Source: Lithospermum erythrorhizon
Taxonomy: Eukaryota; Streptophyta; Magnoliopsida; Boraginales; Boraginaceae
Reading direction: 5' to 3'
Assembly: GCA_019722365.1 (NCBI GenBank)
Contig: JADFUC010001816.1
Coordinates: 558,001 to 622,000, forward strand
Length of the DNA stretch: 64,000 nt
Shown: piece by piece, positions 13,676-23,582 of the stretch
Layout: the number at the start of each line of letters is the position of its first letter
How positions within the stretch are numbered: position 1 is the first letter of the stretch
The notes under the pieces: generated by a model
The model's input: the letters and a program-made list of their open reading frames with translations, nothing else
Told to the model about the DNA's origin: nothing
Databases searched by the model: none
Made by a program: the position numbers and the translations under genes

Positions 13676-15922
13676 TGTCAAAAACCAGCCGTTTTTTGTC
13701 CTGCTTTTAACTCCATTTTCTCACCCCTTTAAATACCAAATCTTCCAAACTCTTCCCAATTTTCCCAAACAATTCTGGGAATGTTTTTATACTCATATTT
13801 CTCTATCTTAAATAACACTAAATCTCAAACACATTACGAGCTTTAATTGTGATTTATCAAAGAGAGTGAGTTTGGTTTGTGCTAAACTTTGGAAATGAGA
13901 AACGGAAAACTAAAGAGTATCTGCCGCTGGGCTAATAAACGCTCAAAATGGGGAGTTCAAGAGGTTCAAAGTCTTATCTACTCAACAAGCGAGTCGAACA
14001 AGCTTCAATGTATTATCTACTCAATGTAAGGAGTTATAACAGCCAAAATTGTGTAATCCTAATAGAGTCTATCGAGGAGCATTTAGATCAGATAAACAAC
14101 AATCTCTATTCTATGTTAGACGTCCCCATTGCTTGGTGATTTTGCTCTTCATACCATGGCTGGTGGTCCGAGTGCTGGCCATGGCGCTTACCTCGAATCG
14201 AGTAGACACATAGTTGTTGAGGCTAGTGCCTGCCAATAGGACATGAGTCGAGGTGCAGGAGCTGCATCTCGACTGATCAATAAATCCTGTGGTGTGTCCT
14301 CTCGGTTCTAGCGCGTACTCAACGAGGAGCTAGAGCTACAGATGAAACTCGAAGTCGAGGCTTGGGTTCCTAACCCAGAGTTAGGAGTTGAAACTTAGGG
14401 TGATTCCTTGGGTTCTTAGTGGCGCATTAACGGTGGAAGCTGGCGAGTTAAGAGTCAGAAGCTGGTTCGGGCTTCACCAACATTCTACAGCCGCCCATCT
14501 AGTGGATCTTTGCCAGCCCTGGCGCGAGGAGCCTGGTCGGGATGTATTAACCTCGTGGAAACACCGTGTCGAAGCTTGCATCTTCTTTCCCTACTTTACT
14601 TGCTTATTGCACATATTATATATATCCTTGTATAGGATTCGATTATATGCTGGGCTTATACGCTTATTGAATATGTCGGCATATATAATTGAACATATCA
14701 GGTTAAATTTGATATGTCAAGTTTAATCGAGCTAAAATAGAATATCCTATGTTGATCTTCTTAATTCAATATTCATGATTAGGATAGTTTGATTCGATTA
14801 ATGAACTTAATTGTTATATCTCTGACCGATCAAATCATACTAAACTTTCAAGTATCAAGAATATCTTAAACCCACCCAAGATATCTATGTATTGAATCGC
14901 TGTACGCTTAATAGATTGCTAGATCGATCAATAGCCATGAATGGACTTAATCTATTACGCATGAACGAAATTAATGTTAATATCGATCAAAATGAGTTTT
15001 GATGTTTTATTGCACATAATGATTAATGTATCATTTTATCGTTTCATCTTTTATCTGAAGATTATTCGAGGTGTTAATACTACTTTAGTCTATTCGTGAT
15101 TTGTTTTACAAATTGCTAAAGTTGTATTAACGGTGAAACTTGAATTTAAAGTTCAGATAAGCTCTAAAAATGTCACTTTTAGTCCTTATTCACCCCCCAA
15201 GCGCTATAGGCTAACAATTTCAATTATGTTGTTACTTGTTACGGGCGTTTAATGTCTATCAGATTTTGCTACCATGTATTAAATGGCATTAAACGTTACC
15301 ACGCTTATTCCGCGCTAAGCGAGAATACCACCATGTATCAGACTATTTGGCTGCAGCAACCAGAAAGACGCTTTATATTGTAAACGTTACCTCGGTTATG
15401 GTTCGAGCAGTGGGCCTCAACTGTGCCTCTAATACCACCACAATATTGGGTGGGCTCGGGAATTGATCCGTGACCCCTCGTAGGGTGCCACTTATTAACG
15501 GACCTGGATCGACCCCTGACTGCCGGGCTGATAGACACATATAATCGACCCAAAAAAAGAAAGAGCCCAGAACCCAAGCCCCTAGGCCCAAATCATATGG
15601 CCTATCACATTCCAGGAGCTGAATCTTATCAGTTATGATAATATTCTTTCATATGTTTGTAACATCGACACATATTACTTCATATATAACGCCCACCTAA
15701 CTTGATACGATAAAGAGTATCTGGTATGATAGTAAAATCTTAACATCAATGTAGACTATTCCCACTCCTGGACTTGCCTGATCCTGAAGCAACACTTGAT
15801 GTGATCTAACAAATCTCCGATGAAGAAATATAGTTGAAAACATATAATCAAAAAACCCCAAAAATCACCATAAACAATTTTCCCTAATCTAGTTTAATCT
15901 CATTATTTCAATTTTCTGAATT

Positions 15923-15934
15923 CCCCCCCCCCCC
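15923..15934. repeat. Poly-C run in the FUT13 5' flank
   Basis: Twelve consecutive C residues end 12 bases before the proposed FUT13 start codon. Such runs are prone to length error and would lie in the leader of the mRNA. Confidence 0.8.
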
Positions 15935-15946
15935 AAAATTATCATT

Positions 15947-18329
15947 ATGCTACTGAAATCAATCAACACATTAACTGTTTCAGTGATGCTAGGCTTCACA
16001 CTTGTCATACTATTAGCTTTAACTAGTTTTCTTGAATTTCCACAAGCTTCAAAGTCTTCATTAATCCCAAAACCCCAAAAAGATTCAACTTTTATCTCCA
16101 GAACAACAAAATCCACACAATCTGGAACAAACCCTTTTCAAGATTTGCTCAAAGCATTCAATTTATGGGATCAACAAGTTGGTTGTGCTCAATTTATTGA
16201 GAAACATAGAGGGGTGCTTAAAAATTCAACCTTTTTGCCATCTTCATTGCAAGAGGCTGAGTTTGATAGTGTGTTGAAGTGTGATGAGTTGAAGATGAAG
16301 CATGTGACTGTTTTGGTTAAAGGGTGGACTTGGATTCCTGATAATTTGGATAATTTGTGGTATTGTAAGTGTGGGATGAGCTGTTTGTGGACTAAATCTG
16401 AGGTTCTTGCTGATAAACCTGATGCTTTGTTGTTTGAGACCTCAACTCCACCTCTTGGAGCAGACTTCTTATCACCGCGAAGAAATGCGATATTTATCAG
16501 ACTTCACGTTGGGGACACTGGTGAAATGCGCTCAGAAGCGCTGCATAAGATATGACCCCCCCTACCCGCTTAGGCGGATCCTCTTTGTAGGTTTTGGGGC
16601 ATGTTATTGTTAGTTGAATTTGGTTGGGCATTGTTTGGTGGAGATATACAATTGTTTCATTTGTGTATGATCTAATAATGTCTTGATTGAAGTAGTTTTT
16701 CCCATATGAACTTTGTGGGTAAATTAGGGAGTATTAGCAGAATCTAACTTACAAAACCTACAGATTACTTGTTGATAATGATGTGTTCCGTAGTTTTCTT
16801 CCTCATGTCTGACACTGGATTTTAGCTGTGATGATATTAACTGATAATGGTTCAGTGTCTACCTATTGAAATATTTTGAAAAATGTGCATTGTTAGCGAA
16901 AGATTTACTCGAATGAATATGAACTAATTGAGCATTATCTCATAGAGCCCAAGCTCCTGTTGTACTGGTGGAAATAGATTGTTTTATTTTTTTCCTGCTC
17001 TCAAACTAGAAGAGAATGAGCAAATGGTAGATCTTGGTAATTTCCAGCATCAGATTTCTTATCACCTCTCTCTACCAAACTGGTATCTTGTCATTCAATT
17101 ATTTTATCTGTCTTGTGTCTATTGCCAATCGTCTCCAACGTTACCATTTGAACTGATTCCGAACTCAAATCAAGCATTCAAGTTACATATATGGGTAAAA
17201 GTACTTCAGTTGGGAAAGCTCCAACAAAGAACATATGGGATAGTATGAACCATAACCTTAAAATAATGTGCCTGCAATTCTGATGCACTTCTTTATCTTG
17301 TTCGGTTTCTTCTTTTACTTTCTTTCTTATTCTTTTATGATCTATCTAGCCAATGGCCTCTATCACCAGGTTATTTTATCTGCACATGAGATGTTGTATT
17401 ATGCTTCATGTTGGCATCCCATGTCTGCTATCGCTGCTCTTGTGCTCTCATAGCTCTGAGTTGATTTTTTTTCAGAGACGCAGAGGTGATCCACTTCGTA
17501 TATACATGGATCTTGAAGCTGGAAGAAAAAAGTCGGGTTATGAGGATATTTTTGTTAGTTATCATGCTAAAGATGACGTCCAATCAACTTATGCAGGAGC
17601 TCTATTTCATAATAACCGCAATTTTCAATTATCTCCATTTAAGAGAAATGTAAGTATCATTATCAGTATCCAGTTTTCTCTTGTCAGTTTTGTGTTAGTC
17701 TCCCATATATACCTCGTAGTTTATATTGACCCCCCCTTTTTTGGAACCTTTAATTTGATCAGGATACTCTTGTATATTGGTCTTCATCCCGATGCCTCCC
17801 CAAAAGAAACAAACTAGCAAGAAGCATACTTAGCTTGCTGCCTCACCACTCATTTGGCAAGTGCTTGAACAACGTCGGAGGCATGGATATGGCACTGAGC
17901 TACTATCCTCAATGTATCAAAGATCTTAATGCAGCACCAAAGTGGTGGGATCATCTACACTGCGCCATGTCTCATTATAAGTTCGTTCTTGCAATCGAAA
18001 ACACCTTTACAGAAAGCTATGTCACAGAAAAGTTATTCTATGCTCTGGACTCAGGCTCAGTCCCCATTTATTTTGGTTCACCTAATGTATGGGACTTTGT
18101 GCCTCCAAATTCCATAATAGATGGGTCAAAATTCAGCTCAATGCAGGAATTGGCTTCTTATGTGAAGGCGGTCGCCAATGATCCTGTAGCATATGCAGAG
18201 TACCATGCATGGAGGAGATGTGGCGTATTAGGTAACTACGGGAAGGCTCGTGCAGTAAGCCTCGATACATTACCATGTAGATTATGCGAGGCAGTGAGCA
18301 GAAAAGATGGTAGAAATGCAGCCTTGTGA
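15947..18329 (+). CDS. FUT13: Alpha-1,4-fucosyltransferase of the FUT13 type (GT10), first splice donor apparently lost
   Basis: Adds fucose in alpha-1,4 linkage to N-glycan antennae, making the Lewis a epitope in the Golgi. Coding blocks are 15947 to about 16456 (cytoplasmic tail, signal anchor near residues 9-28, stem, then VTVLVKGWTWIPDNLDNLWY and the segment up to TPPL), 17476-17649 (RRRGDPLRIYMDLEAG, DIFVSYHAKDDVQ, GALFHNNRN) and 17763-18329 (DTLVYWSSSRCLP, HSFGKCLNNVGG, the GT10 core ESYVTEKLFYALDSGSVPIY, ending RKDGRNAAL). Joined they would give about 416 residues, close to the family size. Blocks 2 and 3 have clean GT-AG borders in phase 0. Block 1 does not: after TPPL the family has a splice site, but here GGAGCAGACTTC continues an open frame to a stop at 16555. 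Without splicing the product is a 202-residue stub lacking the catalytic core. Confidence 0.9.
16457..16570 (+). other. Foreign-looking segment at the exon 1 / intron 1 border of FUT13
   Basis: Where the donor should be, about 100-120 bp of higher-GC sequence is found, with small hairpins (GCGCT/AGCGC near 16530 and CCGC/GGCG near 16568). Typical T-rich intron sequence follows from about 16580. A usable GT exists at 16521-16522 (CACTG|GTGAAATG); it would add 22 residues but leave one extra base, so it does not restore the frame to block 2. Nature of the segment unknown. Confidence 0.45.
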
Positions 18330-19368
18330 TTTTGAACATATCTAAACAATTGATTGTTACAATGCATTCTTCGGCACATATAAAGCAAACAAGAAATAGT
18401 TGTTATAGAAATTGTAGGTAACCTTCGGAATCAGAACTTTTTGGAGCATCAAATTTTACTCCCTCAGTCAAAGCATACACATATACAAAACAAGGTTGTC
18501 TGTGAAGAAGAACACCTTACTGGCTCCAGAGGAGAGAAATTAAGCATATGATGGTTGTATTTTTTTGTGGCAAAACAAATATGAATATTCAGTTTTTCTG
18601 TAACTTTGAAAATGTTGAAAGGGGGTAACCAGCAACCATGCAGGGAACAAGCCAGAAAAAAATGTATAAAGAAGTTCAGTATCTGCCAACATAATCTATG
18701 CTTGCTGGCCAACTAGCTACATTTTTCATTCATCACTACAAGTAGATGAAAAGTACTGTACTAGCACTTCCGGCACCATGCAGATGAATCAACAAGTGAA
18801 ACCCGGGCAGCGTGGTTAGTTCACCCACTCCGAAACAAGGGGTCACAACCCTGTGAGAGTAGGCCATGAAGCATATATGACGATTTCCCTTACAGAACGA
18901 GCTCCAAACTTAATGGACAACTTTTTACTGGCCCTGCTAAACGCCTTTCGATATGGACAACGTGCGATAAAGCATTTAGTTATTAACAGTTTCAGAAAAA
19001 CAGTTTACATATTTACTGGTTAAAGCCAATAGAAACTTCACGAGAACAGTTGTGAACATGATAGGTACAAGATCAGTAGTATCACCATACCGGTATTATA
19101 AATTTTCTTCATCTTGACAGAAATCTAGAGATGCATATCAGTTTCCCTTTATATTCTGCTCAGGATGTTATGAAAACATATTACCTAAAAGTTCAGGTAA
19201 AATTACAATTTACAGATCTATATGTTTTTGGCAATTAATTGCATAGTTGTTTACCTTTCATACTTTGACAACATTGTAACCAAGTGCCCAACCTATACAT
19301 AAATCTTCAGTCGAAAGAGTACTGTAAAAGAATGAAACCACAGCACAACAATTTCGGTGGACATTAGT
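18330..19368. other. Intergenic between convergent genes
   Basis: Presumed 3' untranslated and spacer sequence between FUT13 (plus) and the small minus-strand gene. No gene-like frame recognised. Confidence 0.5.
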
Positions 19369-19786
19369 TTAATAGCTTTTAGTGTTGATACTTTGAAACC
19401 GCTGCAACTCGATTCCCATCTTATCAATGCCTGCATAATACTAGAAATGGAGCATCACTAATCCGTTCCATAAACAAGACATCTTACATAAAAAGAAACA
19501 TGTAAGAGAGGACACTATACCTCGGGTAGTGATTAGGATGATGTAGATGTCTGTAAACAACACTTACAGCTGACATCCCAATCCCAAACAAGAATTCCAC
19601 AACGGTGTATACTCTATATGCACGTGCAAAGATTCTTTTAGATGGGCCATAACATCCAAGATATTCTACATACATAAAAACAGGTTAGAAGAATCCTCAA
19701 TTAAAGTAGTTCATAAGAATAAGAACACAATTGTAGAGCTTACCCTTCTGCACAAACAAAACGGGGAAGGGAAAGAAGTTGAAGAC
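19369..19786 (-). CDS. Putative small multi-exon membrane protein, unrecognised
   Basis: Three minus-strand stretches look like exons: 19744-19786 (VFNFFPFPVLFVQK, acceptor CAG, donor GG|GTAAGC), 19521-19665 (continuing in phase as EYLGCYGPSKRIFARAYRVY, then a hydrophobic stretch TVVEFLFGIGMSAVSVVYRH, donor GAG|GTATAG) and about 19369-19428 (IDKMGIELQRFQSINTKSY then TAA, acceptor CAG). The first two join cleanly in phase; the third does not with the simplest acceptor, so that border is uncertain. No start codon was fixed; an upstream exon may lie between 19890 and 20130. I do not recognise the family. The Arg-rich stretch next to one hydrophobic helix suggests a small membrane protein. It lies tail-to-tail with FUT13 and just downstream of the MUSTANG gene on the same strand. 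Confidence 0.4.
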
Positions 19787-20134
19787 CTGATTATTTTACA
19801 ACAAATGAAGACAAATATCAGTGTCAGTCATCTAACAAGAATTTCCTGTACAAAAAAATATTTAGTATGAAATATTACCTGGCATCATCACAAAGATGTT
19901 CGTATGTTCAAATATTATATAATTTCTGTTACCAGCTAGGTTTCCCTTTGCAAAAAAAAAAATTACCAGCTAGGTTCGCAGTTTTTCGATAGACTGAACT
20001 GAACATCTTGCTACCATATATGCAAAGAGAAGAAATAAAGTTCATATTGGAGGTGCTATATTCTTACTAAATTGTCAACAAAATACATAAGCTCATATTG
20101 AGACTTGCCAAGAGGTGCAAAAGCTACTTAAAGA

Positions 20135-22144
20135 TCACATTGGCAATGAACATTTTTTTTGAGAGTGGCCTAGCATATGGCAGCGCCCACATTGGACAAC
20201 TCTTTTTGGACGTTTTAAACTCTCCACCCGAAAAACCTTCTTTTTTGGCCTGCCAGGAGGTCGACGAGTCACTGGTGGGCGTATAATTATATCAATTATA
20301 GCACCGCTGCCTTCTGTCCCTTCATCAGGCTCCTTCCACAAACTTCGGTCTGGGATTGGGTATATCATTTGTGAGTAGGTCTCACGATAGTTATGCACTG
20401 TGAAACAACGCTCCGCAAATATATGGGTATTCTGTCCACAGGAGATTAGCGCAGCAGCAGCATGTGCACAAGGTAGACCATAAAGTTGCCAACGACGACA
20501 AGAACACACTCGGCTGCGTATGTCCACAATATTAGTCCTTTCAGTTGATACAATCTCAAATTCAACCTCATTTGCACGAAGTACTTTATAACACCGAGCA
20601 TCTGCAATTGCTTCAGAAACCCGCTTCTCAGCACATGCCACAAGTACTGAGGGCAATCTCATGCTCATATTACGACGATCATTGAACCAAGATGCCATCT
20701 GATGACGAATATGCTCCATCATTTGCACAATGGGAAGCTCATGACATTCCAGTGCCCAGTGATACAGTAACTCAGTGACTCCCAGCGTAAAATGACCATA
20801 CCTTACTCCATCGAAGTATGCTACAGCCCATAGGTGTGGGTCGAAGAGGTGCAACCAGGGAAGGACATTTTGGGCAATTTCTACCATTTCAGACACCTTG
20901 CTTTCAAACTCTGCTGCTGTAAGAGCATAGACAGCATTCCAGAAAATATTTACCAATTTGGAGTTCTTAAAGGTATCCCTGAAATTGTCACTAATGAAGC
21001 GCAAGCAAAAACCATGAGATGCATTAGGAAAATGTGTCTCTACTGCCTCTACCATACCCTTCGTTCTTTCAGATAATATGGTCACTCTAGGCATTGTATC
21101 AGTATTCACTCCCAGAAGTTTTCGTAGCTCAGACATGAACCACATCCAATTCTCATCACTTTCAACATCTACAACTGCTAATGCCAGTGGAAACAATGAA
21201 TCTTCAGCATCAACAGCAGCAGCACAAAGCATCGTTCCCAAGTATTTCCCTTTGAGATGAACTCGGTCAAGTTCCAAAAGTGGCCTACAAGCATTGATAA
21301 ACCCATAGATTGCAGCACGATAAGAAACAAAGAGCCGGTGAAAACAATGATCCTGTCCCGTTGCCACAACTGAGGCAATGCTCCCAGGATTTGTTTGCCT
21401 TATTTGTTCACAATATGCTGGGAGAAAATTATACCCCTCTTCAAAGGTCCCATGCAATGCAGCCATACTGCGCTCTTTCCCTCTCCACGCCTGCATATAA
21501 GACACTGCAACACCATGCTGATCCTTAATGTCCTGTAGAATCTCCTTTGGTTTATACTGTGGATTAGCTCTGATTCTAGATTCCACAGACCTTGCTACCC
21601 AACCTACTGACGCCTGATTATGGTGGCGATCCTCAACCATATCACATGTATGCTCCCCATGAAACGTCCTTATAGAAAATGTTGACACTCCAGGACATTT
21701 TGCCACATGGACACGCCATAGACATCCCTCTTTTGAGCACTTAGCTATGAACCTACTCCTATCAGACTTCACTATCCGAAGATCAAAATGCAGGGCTACA
21801 GCTATGTCCTTTAATGTTCTCCGGCAGGTATCAACATCTGGAAACTGTTTCCCAATGTATAAATGATGATCGGTTGAAACAAGACTCTGAACTTGTGAAA
21901 GATGATTGGTTAAAGTACGATTTTGATCTTGTAAATGATGGTCGGTTAAAACAATGTTCTGTTCTAGTAAAGGTCGATTGGTTAAAGGAAGACTATGATC
22001 TTTTAAATGATGATTGGTTGAAACAAGATTTTGATCTTGTGAATGATGATCAGTTAGAGCAATATTCCTATCTTGTAAATAATGATCCGTTAAAAAGAGA
22101 CTCTGATCTTGAATTTCTAGCACTGATAATCCCTGATCGGCCAT
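20135..22144 (-). CDS. MUSTANG-type domesticated MULE transposase (MUG family)
   Basis: A 669-codon uninterrupted frame with the layout of MUSTANG proteins, host genes derived from Mutator-like transposases and thought to act as nuclear regulators. Order: six 12-residue repeats with L-T-D/N-H starts and QDQN elements (residues 18-89); MuDR-type DNA-binding domain (about 97-167, C and H ligands in KEGCLWRVHVA and FHGEHTC); MULE core (about 285-480); SWIM zinc finger C547, C549, C559, H561; AT-hook-like PPGRPKKK; and a C-terminal knuckle C652-C655-H660-C665. The core keeps the first acidic residue (LDRVHLKG, D293) and the last (TELLYHW, E458), but the middle ISDR-type motif reads LSER (E359), and the HxxCxxH signature is HGFCLRF, lacking its last histidine. 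I start at ATGGCCGAT (22142-22144): the 12 codons upstream span a likely leader-intron acceptor (TTGCAG, 22171-22176). No terminal inverted repeats were seen. Subgroup (MUGA, MUG2/3-like) is likely but unproven. Confidence 0.88.
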   Translation of the reverse strand: MADQGLSVLEIQDQSLFLTDHYLQDRNIALTDHHSQDQNLVSTNHHLKDHSLPLTNRPLLEQNIVLTDHHLQDQNRTLTNHLSQVQSLVSTDHHLYIGKQFPDVDTCRRTLKDIAVALHFDLRIVKSDRSRFIAKCSKEGCLWRVHVAKCPGVSTFSIRTFHGEHTCDMVEDRHHNQASVGWVARSVESRIRANPQYKPKEILQDIKDQHGVAVSYMQAWRGKERSMAALHGTFEEGYNFLPAYCEQIRQTNPGSIASVVATGQDHCFHRLFVSYRAAIYGFINACRPLLELDRVHLKGKYLGTMLCAAAVDAEDSLFPLALAVVDVESDENWMWFMSELRKLLGVNTDTMPRVTILSERTKGMVEAVETHFPNASHGFCLRFISDNFRDTFKNSKLVNIFWNAVYALTAAEFESKVSEMVEIAQNVLPWLHLFDPHLWAVAYFDGVRYGHFTLGVTELLYHWALECHELPIVQMMEHIRHQMASWFNDRRNMSMRLPSVLVACAEKRVSEAIADARCYKVLRANEVEFEIVSTERTNIVDIRSRVCSCRRWQLYGLPCAHAAAALISCGQNTHIFAERCFTVHNYRETYSQMIYPIPDRSLWKEPDEGTEGSGAIIDIIIRPPVTRRPPGRPKKKVFRVESLKRPKRVVQCGRCHMLGHSQKKCSLPM

Positions 22145-22170
22145 ACAATCCTGGAAACCGCATATAAAAC

Positions 22171-22841
22171 CTGCAATCAAATATAAATTATAGTTCCTTA
22201 CACCTTTAGATAAATAGTTTATAAACTTAGCATCATAATTTACTCATTTCTTCAGTTGTGTTTCCAAATCATCCTCCCAGCATTAGGGGTGTTGATTTCC
22301 AGCAGGATAATACAAATAATATTTCAGTCAAATGTAGCCAACTAAATCAAGAAATCAACTTTAAATTAACAAATTGAACTATGTTGTCTAAATTCATACA
22401 AACATTTAAGTACCCAACATAGCAAAAACTTACACAAACTACACTAAACATATAAATACAAACTTTTTAGCATAATCTTTAAAAATTGAGTCAAATGGAG
22501 CTAACCAAATCAACAAATTAGCTTAAAATTAACAAAATTAACTAAGTACCCAAAATAGCATAAAACTTATAAAAACTACACCAAACATAAAATACAAAGT
22601 TTTTAGCATAATTTTTATACAAACATTTAAGTACCCATCATAGCAAAAAAACTAATACAAACTACACTAAGCATAAAATACAAACATTTTAGCATAATCT
22701 TTAAAAAATCAGTCAAATGCAGCTAACTAAGTCAAGAAATTAACTTTAAATTAACAAAATTAAACTATGTTGTAAATTATCAGACCCTTATCTATACAAT
22801 ACAATATTTTGCAGCAAAATAGTGCAAGAAAAGCTTACTTT
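22171..22841 (-). other. Leader intron of the MUSTANG gene, with internal repeats
   Basis: An acceptor lies at 22171-22176 and a possible donor (CTGAAA|GTAAGC) near 22842, which leaves a short leader exon toward 22920. Inside, from about 22395 to 22780, the same block recurs two to three times with small changes. Each copy has a ACATTTAAGTACCCA element, ACAAACTACACTAA, TTTTAGCATAATCTTTAAAA and a block on AGTCAAATG-AGCTAAC. Confidence 0.5.
22395..22780. repeat. Imperfect tandem repeat in the MUSTANG leader intron
   Basis: Recognisable by repeats of AAGTACCCA(A/T)CATAGCA, of TACAAACTACACTAA and of TTTTAGCATAATCTTTAAAA. Period is roughly 120-230 bp because copies have different deletions. Confidence 0.6.
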
Positions 22842-23582
22842 CAGAGATCTTGAATCCAAATCAACAATAAACAAAGCTGGTACTATTTGTGGAAAAGGGG
22901 GCAAGTTGGAGGGCATGTGAATTATTTTGAGTGGTGAGATTGGAATATAATTACTTTTATTTATGTTTTCGATTTTCCATAAAATTATTTATAAATAATT
23001 TTTTATTGGAGGAAGTATAAAATTGATTAGAATTAAAATTATAAAATTTGTATTTTCATGTTTTAGGAAGAAAAAAATTTATAATATAGCGAATTAATAA
23101 AAATAGAGCGATGTTTCTTGTTATTATGAAGTATTAAAACATCTTTACATTTTATCTTTAAAGCCATGTTGTTGTATTCTTATAAATATTAAACTCAATT
23201 TATTTAGAGTATATTTTCTTGTAATTTTTTACAAAAGTATTATTTGACTTAATTTTTTATCCCATGAAGTGCAATTTGTCCTCAAGAAAACTCACTGCCT
23301 TAAAAATATTGGAGACTTCAAAGATAGTAAACTGCAAACCATTCTCAAAGTAAAGAGAATATTAGATAACAATGTTCCTTCTGTGTTCTCTTTCTCTAAG
23401 TTTTATGTATTTCCTTTGGATGCAATGGGTAAAGAGAGAAGAGGGCAATCTCTCAAGAGTAAAGAGAGACTAAAGAATTGGTAAAATACAATGGTATAAT
23501 GCTTCTGTATGTCTACACAAAGCATATTAGTGATTTTACTTCACTTGGCATCTTGAGACCATCATTTTGTTTGATTGAATAG

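Larger units (their letters stand above)
12661..15946. other. Intergenic, LTR-like and unassigned repeat sequence
   Basis: Open frames are short and unmatched. The stretch 13500-15230 looks like part of a Copia-type LTR: it has paired hairpins at 13570-13675 and a TTATTCACCCCCCAAG tract at 15187-15202, of the kind often seen just before the primer-binding site. I saw no clear TG...CA ends or primer-binding site, so this is a weak assignment. Sequence from 15330 to 15600 is GC-richer and unassigned. Confidence 0.3.

Noticed and set aside
15947..16555. The 202-codon frame taken as a complete short protein
   Set aside because: The first 170 codons are FUT13 exon 1 and the remainder is unrelated read-through, so it is not an independent gene.
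21814..22167. A 117-codon plus-strand frame with repeated NDDWLKQDFDLV units
   Set aside because: It is the antisense shadow of the MUSTANG 12-residue repeat; the minus-strand frame continues into known domains.
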